From Owenia fusiformis (Eukaryota; Annelida; Polychaeta; Sabellida; Oweniidae), in assembly GCA_903813345.2 (NCBI GenBank), contig CAIIXF020000001.1:35125366-35189365 (forward strand): a stretch of DNA of 64,000 nt, written 5' to 3'. The notes beneath the pieces were generated by a model. It made no database searches, had not been told where the DNA came from, and was given only the letters and a program-made list of their open reading frames with translations. Below, in pieces: positions 1-12,300 of the stretch. The translations under genes were made by a program, and so were the position numbers. How positions within the stretch are numbered: position 1 is the first letter of the stretch; every line of letters begins with the position of its first letter.

Positions 1-3000
1 CAATTTAGAGATTTTGTCTGGCTCGGCACCCTAAAATAACTCCCCAAAAAACTGAACTTACTGTGACCTGTTACATGTATGTACACTTTAAACGGACTAA
101 ATGTATTACACAAAACTTCTTCTTTCCTGAACATATCAATATAAAGAAGTCCAAGAATGAACAAGAAGTTCAAGAATGATAAATGTTGGTTCAAGTTACA
201 GATCATTATCATTAAAAATAAGGTGTATAAGGATCAGAGTTTTTGCCCATTTCAATGCTCCTTGACTCTAACCTAGCAATTTAAACGTACCTCTATTCGC
301 TGCAGTTTATCCTCCATGCTGATTGTCTTGTTGAACGTCTCAATCTTAAATCTGTAGCTCAAATCTGGACTGAGATATGGGCGCTAAAAACAATTTACTC
401 ATTTTGAGAAATATACATGTGAAATGTTGAGTTATATCTTTAATTTGATTCAATAACCCAGATGCCATTAGGTCGTCATCAGTTTCACCAGATTAACCAC
501 CAGGTGGCCAATTTGATGACATGGCAGATACAGCAAAAGTATTATCTGTCCAACACAAGAAATGATATTTCACTTTTTATAACTTGGGGTCTATTATTAT
601 ATAGGGAATCTTCCCGACCTAGAAGTCACATTTTCAAAAAAATGTAGATTTCAAATATGATAACACTTTGACTTAATTTTTGAAGATTGAATGACATAAA
701 TAAGATTATTTCGACATGAACTTGCATCTGGTCTATTGTAATTTGATTGGAATTCTAGACAGTACTTAAATATTATTGATTTCTATGAAAGAAAATGAGA
801 AAATAATCAGAATACATGTACAGTCAGATAAGTGTATAATTTTATCATGGGGCCAATAGAAATGTTCTGAAAGACACTTACCAACTGCTCTGTAGGGATG
901 TTTTTGATGTTAGTACACAGCTGGTCCCTATTATTCCCCTCTGCCCACAGTTCATACATTGACCTAAAACACATGGGGCAGTTCATACATAAATGTAAGC
1001 AATTTAAGATTACTGTTGACCACTAGATGCTCAACATCCATCAAAATGAGACTGATCAAGTCATGATTTAGAATCTATAGAAGTTAGTATGTGCAATACC
1101 TAGTAAACAAAGGATGTCACTTATGAAAGTCTCGAGACAAATTTCCTTTGGATATTTTGTTATATTGATGTATCAGAAATGCTCAGACTAGACTTTATAA
1201 GCTGAAGATTTCCTGATAAGCCCTTAAGTCATCCAGTTGAGTGTTTATTTCTTAGAAAATCCATTATACTGACCTTGGGATTATCCCAATAACCCAAGCT
1301 TATATGGGACACTAATCTACATTTATTACCTGATTAGTATAGCCCTCTTCATTATTTTCTTGGCACATGATTCAGATGGGAGGCCAACAATGAGGAAAGG
1401 ATTCTGGAAATAAGCAATATTTCAATATTATTCTAAAACATTAAATTAATTACATTTCAGATTGGCCACTCAAAACATGTCTGAACTTTTATAGATCCCT
1501 ATTCAAATTAAAAGTTGCTTGCTTTTAAGACACAAAATTGGTACAAAACTTATGACTTTTTATCTCCTTGTCATGTATTTAATTGCGCTTTTGGGCAAAG
1601 TATAATTGTCTTTGCCCATTACAACATTTGATCGAAAGAAAATTAAAATCTAAATAAATAAATGTCCATGATTGTTGATTTACATGTTTTAAAAACCATT
1701 TTAAAGGAAAAATATTCAAAAATTAACCTCTTGAATACCCAGAATGACGGATATATCTGTCACAAATAAAATCCATTTGGAACCCAGAGCGACAGATATA
1801 TCTGACATAGAATTTTTCACTAAAACTGCTCTAACTTTGGCATTTTTTATCCAATCTTCACAACTTGTGTTTTAGAATGTATGTAATCAGTCTATGGTTA
1901 CTATTCTTATGAAATCAAATATCAAACATAGTGTTTTTAGATCTAAATATCCAGAAAACTAGCAGAAAATGAAAAATGCTCTGGTTTCAAACCCTTTTTA
2001 GAGGCTGGTATTCAAGAGGTTAAACAACTATCTACAAACTTTTTGTGGCTTGGTTGAAGGGCTATGAAGTTTCGATATTTATTTATTTATTATTTATTTG
2101 ACAGTCACTTTTATAACAGTGGCAATCAAAGGTGCATAAATATTACATATATGTAGTATGCAAACAATACATTTTTTACTAAAATCCGTAGAAGAATATG
2201 AGACATTTAAGCTTAGAGTAAAATCATTAAAATAGGTTAAAATCACGCTGTGTTATGTTTCACATACACCTTTTTCCGAAATCTTTTTTTACAAATATCA
2301 AAATTCCAGCCATTGTTGTGCCCCCAAATGCTAAACACATCATCCCCAAGAAACCACTTAATTAGTTTCATTTGTGGGGGGAAATTTAGGTACTGAGACA
2401 CAACAGGAGCATCACATTTACTACTTATATCATGTATAAATTCAGTTCTTTGTTTCTGGAAATGAGGACAGAGGAGGAAGTGATGGATGGGATCATCTAT
2501 AACATTTAAGTAATTTACAATACTGTTACTTATTTTCCATCTTTTTCTGTCTTCCTCAAGGTTAAAGCAGCCAGTTCTGGCCAGAAACTCAAGTCGCGGG
2601 GTGTAAAAGTCTGTATGATTCATGAGGTACTTCTCTTTATTTGTATTAAATTTCTAAAGAGGTTTAGAGACTTTTTATCATCGATTGCTTCAATAAATTC
2701 AGATTTTGTTTGATCATTTGAGATCTTGAGAAATGAATCATATCAGTCTGCATTGTCAGACGAAATACATCCATCTAGCCCATGGGCAGTAAATATCTTT
2801 GATACAGAATCAATATTATGGCCATACTGAGCTTTTCTTTGCTTTAAAGTCAGAAAACATATCAATATGAACATCACCTAAAATCTTACAACTTTTAGCT
2901 CTATTTTTCAAATGAATAAAATAATCTATTTTACGTTTATCTATAACATTCATAATAGGTCTCCAACCTAGGTCACTGAGTAGAGCGTCTCTAGCTGGTG

Positions 3001-6000
3001 TACTGCTGGTATGAAAACATTATTATGTAAAACATCCCCATACTTGAATCTATTTTCTAAATTTGAGTGTTTATTAAGGGTGCTATAGATATGTATCACC
3101 AAAATGATGATGTAATTATGAAGAACACTTCAAGCGGAGTTTAACATTTTTGTGCAACGAAAATATCAATTTCACTCAATCAACTTATACCTTGGTGACG
3201 ATGTTTCTTTCAGAAAGTAAAATAAATATAAATTTACCTTTTTATCATAACTTTGTTCATCATATTTGAGCTCAGTTCCACACAACTTCACAATAGACTT
3301 CAACTCCTGAAAATAACCAAATATGTAGCTATAAATTCATTCTGGCTAAACAATGAGTACTTCGTTTTATTGGGTACACATACTAAGCCAGGTATTAAAC
3401 AAACCCTTGAATTAATCTTGAATGATGTCGTAGTTATGAATTTCAAAATAAACAGTCACCATTTTTTATTTTATTTTTTTATTTATAGTTTATTTTATTT
3501 TCACAAAAATCAATAATTAATACAATTAAATTTGGCTAGGCTCAAAGAGCATTATTAGCCAAGTTATGCACCATTTCTTGTTTCAGATTTTGAATGGCGA
3601 ATTTTGGTCTACTGCATAACAAAAAATTCCAAAACATGTAAGAAATGACTGAGGGTTGTTAAAAATATCAAAGATGCTCTAACAGTGCTGGCTACTGATA
3701 TGCTTTATCAGCAGTCTCACTACTGCTTTTGGGGATTAAACTGAAGCAAATGTAACTAGAAGTTACCCAAAGCATTTAAGCATTTGATACAATGTAGCTG
3801 TGTAAGATGGTAAGTTAATGGGGCGAAAACCATGTTACAGGTATATAATATATATCCCACAATATCACTTAGTTTACAGCATGGAACATTCAGGCACCAG
3901 AGGCGTGAGAAGGATTTACTAAGGGGGGGGGGGGGCGACTTTTCGGTATACATGGGTTGTGCGTGAAGCGCAGGGGGGCCAGGGGGCATGTCCCAAGAAA
4001 ATTTTCAAATTTAGACCCTCTCTGGTACATTCTTAACATATCTCAGCACAACATTCCCATAAAAACAAGAAAAAATATGCATTTTGCACTTATTCTTCAA
4101 AGTATTTACATACTGTATGGGTTCCTGAGAAACTATACATGGTATAAAATTAAATATAATATGATAAATGAGATCTTCTATGCTTGATGTAGACTAGATA
4201 TTGACATACAGTAAAACCTGTCTTAGTGAACACCTCTCTCTAGTGAACACCTGTCTCTAGTGGACACCCTTCCTACGCACATAGTCCACTGACTTCTGTA
4301 TAAATTACCCTCTCTCTAGTGAACACCTACCTACAGTGAACGTTTTTTCTTGGCAAAAAAATGTTCACTATACACAAGTTTTACTGTAATATCATTTCTG
4401 TCGGGGTTGTGATCGCCCCCAACTGTGGACACCTTGGTCCAAATAGGTATGAAATATTTTGATGAAAATGGCGTGACAAAATCACATATATGGTATCCGC
4501 ATGAAAAGTCTGAACGAAATGCATTTGCTTTTTTCGGTGTTCGTTTTTTTGCTGTATCGGCAATCACTTTTTTGAAGTTTTTCTAAAGAAATATTTTTGC
4601 TTGACAATAATCAGGTAAAATACGTATTTACGTGACATATTCTGTCCTTTTGAAGTTTTTCTACAGAATTATTTTTGCTTGACAATAATCAGGTAAAATA
4701 AGTGTCTGCGAGACATATTCTGTCATGCAAAAATAACTGGAGTGACTTCAAATTTTCCAGCAAATGCGTTACAAATATGCAAATTGGGGGACAGTTGGAC
4801 GGCCTGAAATGTGCATAATTTTCAATAATACTTATCATACTCTTCTAATCTTATCATACATCTTCCATTACAAGCCTTTTTACATCACAAAATCATGGTG
4901 TTGGACTGTCGGTAAACACAACAGCAATGATTTTCAGTATGCATACAACGCGCATGGATTTCGGGACAGCGCGCATCGGTATATTGGTTTTTGGTACAAC
5001 GCGCATTGGTATATTGGTTTTCTGTATAATGTGCGTCGATATAATGGGTTTCGGTTTATGCGCGTCAGTATTAGTGTTGTCGCGATGTGCCATAATTATA
5101 CATCGATGCATCTGCAATTTTCAGTAGTAAACATCGATGCACATTGCGATGTACATCGAGAAAAAGTCCGAGAAAACTGCACTGAAATACCGAACGCTAA
5201 TGCACTAAAATACCGAACAGAACAAATTAATAAGAGTACGCTGGTACATCCGGGAACTTCTAGTAATGGTGAAATGAAAGTAAAGTAATTTTTTTTAGAT
5301 TAATGGTTCATTTCGACTAGCTAAAACAGTTTTAAAGCGAAAAAATATCAGAAAACATTGGAAAATGAAATAAGACATGAGAAAGGTAAGTGATTTGCAT
5401 CAAAATAAGATAACAAAGGGTGATTTTTAGCAAATCAATTTTTTTTAAAAACATTGATGTTTTGTTTCAGACATCGATGCATCGCCAGAATCAGCTTTGG
5501 CGATGTATATCGCGATGTATCGATTAATCGCGACAACACTAGTCAGTATAATGAGGTGATCCTGTGTTGACTCACTGTGAGCCAATCCTTAGTATGTATC
5601 CAACAGACTGACTAGAAGTCAGTCTGTTATGACGTACTACTTTCCTGTGGAAATTGCAGTGAAATTTTTTGCACAAAATTATCAATTGGAGGAACCATTT
5701 CTTCAATAAAATAAACATTACAAAATTACAATTAAATAGTAAGGTATAATTAAATGCAATAAAAAGTAACACAGCATATTGTCTAGTGGAAATAAAGCTA
5801 GCTGAAGTAGCAAATGTGCAAATTAATTCTACCCAATCGGCCATTTTGAATAGCACTTCCTATGTAAACAAATATTTTGAATTACCAATCTTTAACATAG
5901 GTGCCTTATAGTCTGAATATAATTCAGACTAAATGATAGAATATAGTCTAGGCCAATCCTCCTAAAATTAGGTTTGAATCTGAAAATGATCATCATATAC

Positions 6001-6162
6001 AGAAGTAAAGATCTAATTTGAGATAACACATACTAGTATGGAGACTATGTAGTCACGATCAATTTTTGTCTATAAACAATTTCTTACCGCTAATCTAAAA
6101 TCAATATGCTCATTTACAAAGTGTAAAAGATATTTTCTGCATGTTGACATGGAGGCCGCCAT
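1..6162 (-). CDS. TRMT11: tRNA (guanine-N2)-methyltransferase TRMT11, 5' exons (partial, continues off left edge)
   Basis: TRMT11 is the catalytic SAM-dependent subunit that, with TRMT112, makes N2-methylguanosine at position 10 of tRNAs. Coding exons read on the minus strand: 6088-6162 (start ATG at 6162, phase 0 out), 3238-3306, 1330-1403, 882-963, 291-383, and probably 1-30 as the beginning of the next exon. All junctions are GT-AG and the phases agree. The predicted start is MAASMSTCRKYLLHF, followed by EHIDFRLA; later segments read NPFLIVGLPSESCAKKIMKR, then SMYELWAEGNNRD, then KIETFNKTISMEDKLQRIE. These track the N-terminal THUMP-like region of animal TRMT11 (human has FTIHTFNKT-type and KSIFELWG-type segments in the same order). 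The Rossmann methyltransferase fold and the DPPY catalytic motif lie outside the window. The start codon sits in AAAGATGGCGGCC. Exon at 1-30 is the least certain part. Confidence 0.9.
1727..2019. mobile_element. piggyBac-type MITE in TRMT11 intron 2
   Basis: A 293-bp segment is bounded by inverted repeats CCTCTTGAATACC and GGTATTCAAGAGG and flanked on both sides by TTAA (1723-1726 and 2020-2023), the target duplication of piggyBac transposons. Inside near the left end are two short palindromic blocks around GATATATCTG. There is no coding capacity, so it is a non-autonomous derivative. Confidence 0.75.
2045..3080 (-). mobile_element. Non-LTR retrotransposon 3' fragment (LINE ORF2 C-terminal end), degraded
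   Basis: Read on the minus strand, 3000-2820 gives a broken frame with GWRPIMNVIDKRKIDYF, and 2623-2243 is open for 126 codons with HHFLLCPHFQKQRTEF and a preceding Cys-containing segment. This is the typical 'HFLFxCP' zinc-knuckle-like tail that follows reverse transcriptase in many animal LINE ORF2 proteins (CR1/RTE-like). Stops and frame changes lie between the two parts, and the 5' end (reverse transcriptase, endonuclease) is missing, as expected for a 5'-truncated insertion. A TTTATTTATTATTTATTTG-like tail is seen at about 2078-2100. It lies in TRMT11 intron 2. Confidence 0.65.
3307..5071. other. TRMT11 intron 1, left part: low-complexity and repeat-like sequence, no gene seen
   Basis: Holds a poly-G run at about 3922-3936, a GC-richer repeat-like block at 3905-4010 (AGGGGGCATGTCCC), and at 4215-4345 four or more direct copies of a CTAGTGAACACCT-type unit. 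Two direct copies of a ~60-bp segment start near 4573 and 4653 (TTTTTGCTTGACAATAATCA). Short ORFs here have no coding character. Confidence 0.5.
5072..5541. mobile_element. hAT-type MITE, copy 1 (8-bp target duplication GTCAGTAT)
   Basis: Begins TAGTGTTGTCGCGAT and ends ATCGCGACAACACTA. Both flanks carry the identical octamer GTCAGTAT (5064-5071 and 5542-5549). An 8-bp duplication plus TAGTG-type ends is the hAT superfamily signature. Subterminal regions are rich in ATCGATG/CATCGATG motifs. No transposase reading frame is present. Close relatives are at 49386-49843 and 54550-55473. Confidence 0.88.
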
Positions 6163-6354
6163 CTTTGAAGTGACCTTGACCTTTGGTCTTTCAATTATTT
6201 TCATATATATATTATTGAACATTTATAACTCTAAAACATATTTATAGATAATGGAGAAACACTCAGGAAATTTTCGTTGGATTCTGTTCAGTGGATTTAA
6301 AGTGAATCTTAGTTGAAAAATAGGAAGTGAAAAAGTAGGTCATGACCTTTCAAG
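6163..6354. promoter_or_regulatory. Bidirectional promoter between TRMT11 and PSMF1
   Basis: Only 192 bp separate the two start codons, which face away from each other, so both promoters and 5' leaders must lie here or overlap. Visible motifs: TGACCTTGACCTTTG at 6171-6185 (reverse of the TCAAGGTCA estrogen-related-receptor/FTZ-F1 type site, as overlapping half-sites) and AGGTCATGACCT at 6337-6348 (inverted half-sites with no spacer). No TATA box at a convincing position. Each gene start is embedded in a GATGGCG context resembling a YY1 site. Confidence 0.7.
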
Positions 6355-9300
6355 ATGGCGACTGTTGGATTGGAAATATTATTTTCGTCAGTAAAAACTC
6401 AAATTTCATCTTGTCAAGATGCCCTAGTATGCTGCTTACATTGGAATTTGATAGTCAATGGTTTCAAGAACATCGGATCTGGCGATCAAGTAACAATTAT
6501 TCATTTTCAGTAGTTTTTGTTCAACATTTGAATTTTTCGTCAATATTATTAGTCTAGCCGACATCTTAAAAGCCTGTTACACTGCTTCAAAGGCAAGCAG
6601 TTAAACCAGAAATATAAGAAATCTAAATAATATTGTGCAATAATATAGAAAAATATATTCATATTGCACATGAATGACATTTGTATACACAGATATTGGC
6701 CAGATCGTTTTGTAGTAGGATCTCATAAGCTTAAAGAATATTTATTGAGCTAGATCTAGACTAAACCCGTCTGGCCTTACTTCCTGCGAAAGCTATTTGG
6801 ATTTTGATATAATCTAACATGGCTCTCGAAGTGAGTAAGTCTGGCCCAGTAATCTACTCCTGATTCTGAATTGGAGTAGATAACTGGGCCAGACGGGTTT
6901 GGTTAGATCTACTGATCCTACTACAAAAGAATCTGGCCGGGATCTATGTTTGTATATGTTGAATTGCTTGTAATTTGGCTCATAAAGTCTGTAACCTCTG
7001 TAACCTCTTATATTTTGATGCTTCAATAGATTCCTTGGTATTTTAGCATTCTTTTCGTGTAGTTGAATCCACAATTGTCTGGGTATACCGGCAGATTGGG
7101 AACATTTTTCTTTTTCATTGAGAGAGATTCCATCACTTTCCAAAATGGCAGTTGGATTTAAAAGGGGATTCCCCATTTGACTGGCCCGGAAGTACCAATA
7201 AATGGAGGAATTTGACGGTTGAAATAAGTTAAATATTACAAGCAAATATTGCGATCAAAAACGAAAATTTGTTCGTTCTGCCGATAAACCCAGAAAATTG
7301 TGGATTCGACTACACGAAAAGAATACTAAAATACCAAGGAATCTATTGAAGTAGGTATCTTAAGTGTAAGGGGCGTAGATAATTCTCCCAAGTTGTAATC
7401 GTACAGGCAAAAGATTGCGCTCGGTCCAGGACTATAGTCCTGACACGGGATAACATTTCACTGTTTTATTGCATCATTAAAACCTAAAAAATAAGAAATC
7501 AAAATATCATAATGCAATAATATATGGAAAAATATATTCCTATTGTACATGAATGACATCTGTATATCTTGGATTGCTTCTAGTTTGGAATTCTTCAAAT
7601 TTCAAGAGGGCACAGGCTTATTGCACAGATCCGGAGCCAGATCCAGCCCCTATTGGTAGTAGGCTCAAAGGATAAATGGGAAGATAAAACACGAGCCAAA
7701 AATGGCACATCAAAAAATGACCACCCAAAAATATGACCCTCGTACTGACCTTTATTTTTTCCATCTGTCAGACATTGATTGATCAATATTTACCATGTAA
7801 TCTCTTCTTTATGTATTAGTTTGAATGGTTGCATGATATCCATTATTGACGCTGTAATTCGAATTTTCCCGGGACATTCATTTCAAATTTTCAGAGCGTA
7901 AAGATAATGGAGTGCTTCGGTAATTTCCGGCAGTGTCCGATGTTGTTTGTCTCTCAAATTACGTCACATCGCAACAAACAGCCAATGAAAGTAAAGGATC
8001 GCGTAGTCTAACAAACCGTTGTTATTGTTTCTACAGGAGTTTAAAGAAACGTCATGGGACTTCTCGGTAATCTCTGATGTGACGTCATCCGGAGTGGCGT
8101 CACATTCTCAGAAAAGGCATTTGACTTCAGGAATAAACATTTGAACAACGGAAATAGCTGAAGCATTCCATTAAATATACGCTCGCTTATTTTATGCTTT
8201 TATCAACAGACGCTTTCTTGGATGTGTGGCTTTAGTGATTGGAGTTGAAGCTAACAACAGTACACATCGTTTGAGGTATGACATGTGATATTTATTGATT
8301 TAAACTGACTCCAAAATCAAGGAAAAATAAATTTTCCGAATATCTTGTGTCTTGTCCTTGAGTATATTTATTGAGCCTAGACACCACTGAAAAAGAGGTA
8401 ATCTGGCAGAGCTCCGTGGCTTATTGCACAAAAAACTAAAAAATCTGAAATATACAAATGTCATTCATGTACAATATGAATATACTTTTCCATATATTAT
8501 TGAACAATGGTCTCTTGATTTCTTATTTTTGGGGTTCTACTGACGCAATAAAACAGTGAAATGGACTCTAGAGTCTAGACTACAGTGTTCACCATAAATA
8601 AATAACACCTGAATTTGCTGAAGTCAGGATTTCCCATGTTAAAAATAAAATAATTTTAAAGAGGCAGTACATCAGTGGACGAGAGTATACAAAATGTAAA
8701 ATATCGAGACATTATTGGAAAGTATGAAGTCTCAAATCACCATGGTCTGGGAATGGTGATATAAAATCAAGATGCCATTTATTTATGGTGAGCACTATAG
8801 ATTCGATTTTTTCTGTACTTTTGTATATTTATGTCAATAGAAATCTAGAATAGAATGTGATTTAAACCTTAGATTTGAAAATAGATCTATGGTTTGGTTT
8901 CAATTGATTTTAGAAAAAGGAAAATGAAGCTATGTACAAGCTTTCCAATTTATAATATATGACTGTTAGATACGCAGTGAGCAATATCAATCTTCATTAT
9001 GCAGTTATTAGACTGAAAGTGCAGTTACTCTTTTGACTTCTGGTTTGGACTCCCGTTTTTGTTCAGTCATAATCACTGAGTGTGTGTATATTTCACCTTA
9101 TTTTTTAACTTCAGTTAAGTCTCAATAATCTAAGCATTATTTTGATACTTAAAACATGGTCAGAATCACTTGCAAATCACAGATATTGAGCTTGAAGCAC
9201 ACATTTCTTACTTTTTTGGACCAAAACTCTGTTTGTGGACATGACCTCATATCTATTTGAAAATCGCCGAGAAATTTCTGACAAGTTACAAAAATTTGAA

Positions 9301-12300
9301 AGTTGAATAAACATAAAATATCACTGATCAAAGCCTCTGGCATGAGAAAAAATATTTTTTTCTAAGTTACCGCATGCTATTAGATAGATGGTGCTGACTG
9401 TGGTTAAATCTATATACTTCTTGAACTGTGTGATTCCCAAATGTCTGTCTAGACTAAGCTAAAATTAAGTGTGTGCTTCAGTCAAAGAAAATAAGATTTT
9501 GACCAAGCAATTTACCGAGAATACATACTACAGTTTGGATCATAGATAAATGAGTAGTCGATTTTCTATCACCATTTCCAAACCATGGTAGTTTGAAACC
9601 CCATAGTTTCCAATATACTGTACTTAAATATCTGAAATATGCAAAAGTTAGGCCTTGTAATTATGTTTCTATTTTTCATATATTATGTAACAATGCGGTT
9701 CTTTAATTGCTTATTTTTTAGATTGTTGTTTATAGAATTATAAATCTGATTTTAAGGCATTGTTTTCCAAGATGGTATTGAAAACCCCGGGTAAAACCAA
9801 GAAGAATGATTTTCTTTTCCATTGAATGATGGTCTTTCTGTAATGTATTTAAAAACACAACTGGATTCTTAACAGTATTGGTTACAAAATTAAATTATTA
9901 TTATTTCTACTTATTAGGTTACCTTGCAGATTAATAGCATTTCCCATTTCTAGATGAGTTTGTCACCAAATAAAGAAAATACATGTAATGCATCTATTTT
10001 AAGGCACCTAGAAAGGGAGTGTCAGTGAAAAAAAGTGAGCTATTACCTGCCAATTGGAGTGAGAGTCAAGATGTCTACTCCTTGCTATACCAACCATCCA
10101 CTGGGAATGACACACATATTTTGAAAGTGGTCCGAATGGATAATACATTACTTGTGCACTTAATGGTAAAGATTATTTTACTTTTGATTAGGCAGGAATT
10201 GATTAAGAATTTTTTGAGTTCACCTTTTTTCACTTAAAATTATTCCAGATGTGACATTTATGGAAAAATAATTGAAACAATTATTTAATATTTTGACAGA
10301 TATTTTACATTATGAGAATAAAAAGAAAATAAGAATCCTCACACCTTTCCATCATCCCTCCACAAAACTGGATTTAACATCTCATTCTTTGCTTTTCATA
10401 GAGAACCTCAGATGAGTCTGTATCGAGTATTACCCTCAATGTAGATGATTATACAACAGACGATTTGTCAACATTTGAAAGGTAATCTAACCTTTGATCA
10501 CCATTATTTATATAAGAAGTTCCTCACCATGTGATCCAAGTATGCATGCTGCTAAAGTACTACTTTGTTTTTTAAATTGTTTGTTACATATTTATTAGAA
10601 CTGATGGTGTTTTTCTGCAAAAATCTGTTATTTAAAAACTTTTTGTTTGTGATATACAATCTCTCATAATAACTGCTACATTTTTTACCTTTCAGTCAGT
10701 GTAAATGTTTTTGTCATTACTTTGTACGTTATGTATTCACACCAAATGACAAATATTTTACATGAACTTGCAGTGTATATAAAGACATCTCTAAGTTAGA
10801 AAGGCTCTTCAAGAAAGAGTTGATTGATACCCTCTCCCCCCAAGAGCCACAGGGAAGCCAGGCATCTAATGCCCAGGCAGACAGGTCTCACCCCAGGAGA
10901 GAGGAGGACCCCCTTAGAGTACCCCCAAGGCATGGTGACAGACAACCCCCAGATTGGTGAGCCTTAATATTTAAAATCTGATAATCATAGATTAATATTA
11001 AGTGACAAGTATAGATGTCAGTGGAAAAGAATTTGTTTTACAATTGTTCAGATTATCAGAAAAGCAATCTGGTTGTATTCAAGAAGCAATAAATGAGAAT
11101 GTTTTCAGTGTTGCATTGGATGCATGTACTTTAGGAGTTGCATTTTGGTGTTTTTTGTTTCAGGGGTGAGCCTTCAAACCCATTCAGTATAGGGCGGGGA
11201 GACCTGGACCCCCTGGCTGGGGGTAGAGGGGGTGGTATGCTGATGGACCCCTCTAGGGGAGGGTTTCCCCTTGGAGGAGGCATGAACCCTGATATAGGTC
11301 TCCCTGGACCTGCAAGGTTACCCAGGTAAAACATTGCAAATCCATCTTGATTGTACATTTCAAAAATTAGAAACTCCTAAGGGATTGCAAACGTTTCAAG
11401 GATTGATTTCAATGAATGCTTACACTTGTTTACACCTCAAAGAAACACCAAAGGGAATCACAAAAAGTGTAGTTCAGAGTTTAGCTTACAGAGAGGTCTT
11501 TTTGGAAATCAATAAGTTTTCTATTTTTTCCTCTCAAGGCTCAAGCCCATTATGGATTTATTTAAGCCTCCGTGTATATTGATTTTTTTATAATCGTTAT
11601 ATCATATACCTGTACAGTGAAACCTGGGACAGAAAAAAGATTCAATTTGAGAGGTGTTCAGATTAGAAAGGTGTTTGGTTATAAAGGTTTTGATACTAAA
11701 TACTTGCGCAAGAACAGTGGCTAGAGTGTAGGTTTCCCCAATGTTGTGTCCCAGAATTTCATGACCCTCACCCTCTTATAATGAAGTAGAACACTTATTG
11801 ATGTTTTTTTAATCAAAAGGTGAATCCTAGTATTGCAGTTCTAAATGTTCATTATTAATGTTAATATATTGACCTTGTCTGTGATATAAATTGTAGGTAT
11901 TATACAGTGCTGTAAACTGCTTTAATTTGACAGCCGTATCAATCTGGTGTATTGATAAAAAATGTCAAATTAAATCTCTATCAATTTTTCGAAAAAGTCC
12001 TCGGTACCTGAAGTAACATTGAGAATTCTTTAAATAATTTAATTGTAACTCCATTTTATTACATCTTAGCTCAAATATGAAGGTAAAAACCCCCTGTGCC
12101 ACCCAAGAGTAACCTGGGCATGTGGTTTCACAGCAAGCCCTCCAATATCCATATTTTACAGATGGATGGTCAATCCACCAAATTAAATAGTGTCAAATTT
12201 AGGCAATTTACTGCATACAGATATAGCAATTAGCGATACATTATACACCAGTACATGTTAAACATCAGTGACTGTGTCCATTTCACTAATACTGTGTTGT

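Noticed and set aside
5572-5856. 94-codon minus-strand frame starting near an ATGGCCGA
   Set aside because: Considered as TRMT11 exon 1, but the exon at 6088-6162 fits the TRMT11 N-terminus and phase exactly; this frame shows no family similarity.
6814-7245. 143-codon minus-strand frame in PSMF1 intron 1
   Set aside because: Covers hairpin arms, parts recur inverted at 7290-7350, and there is no domain or splice logic.
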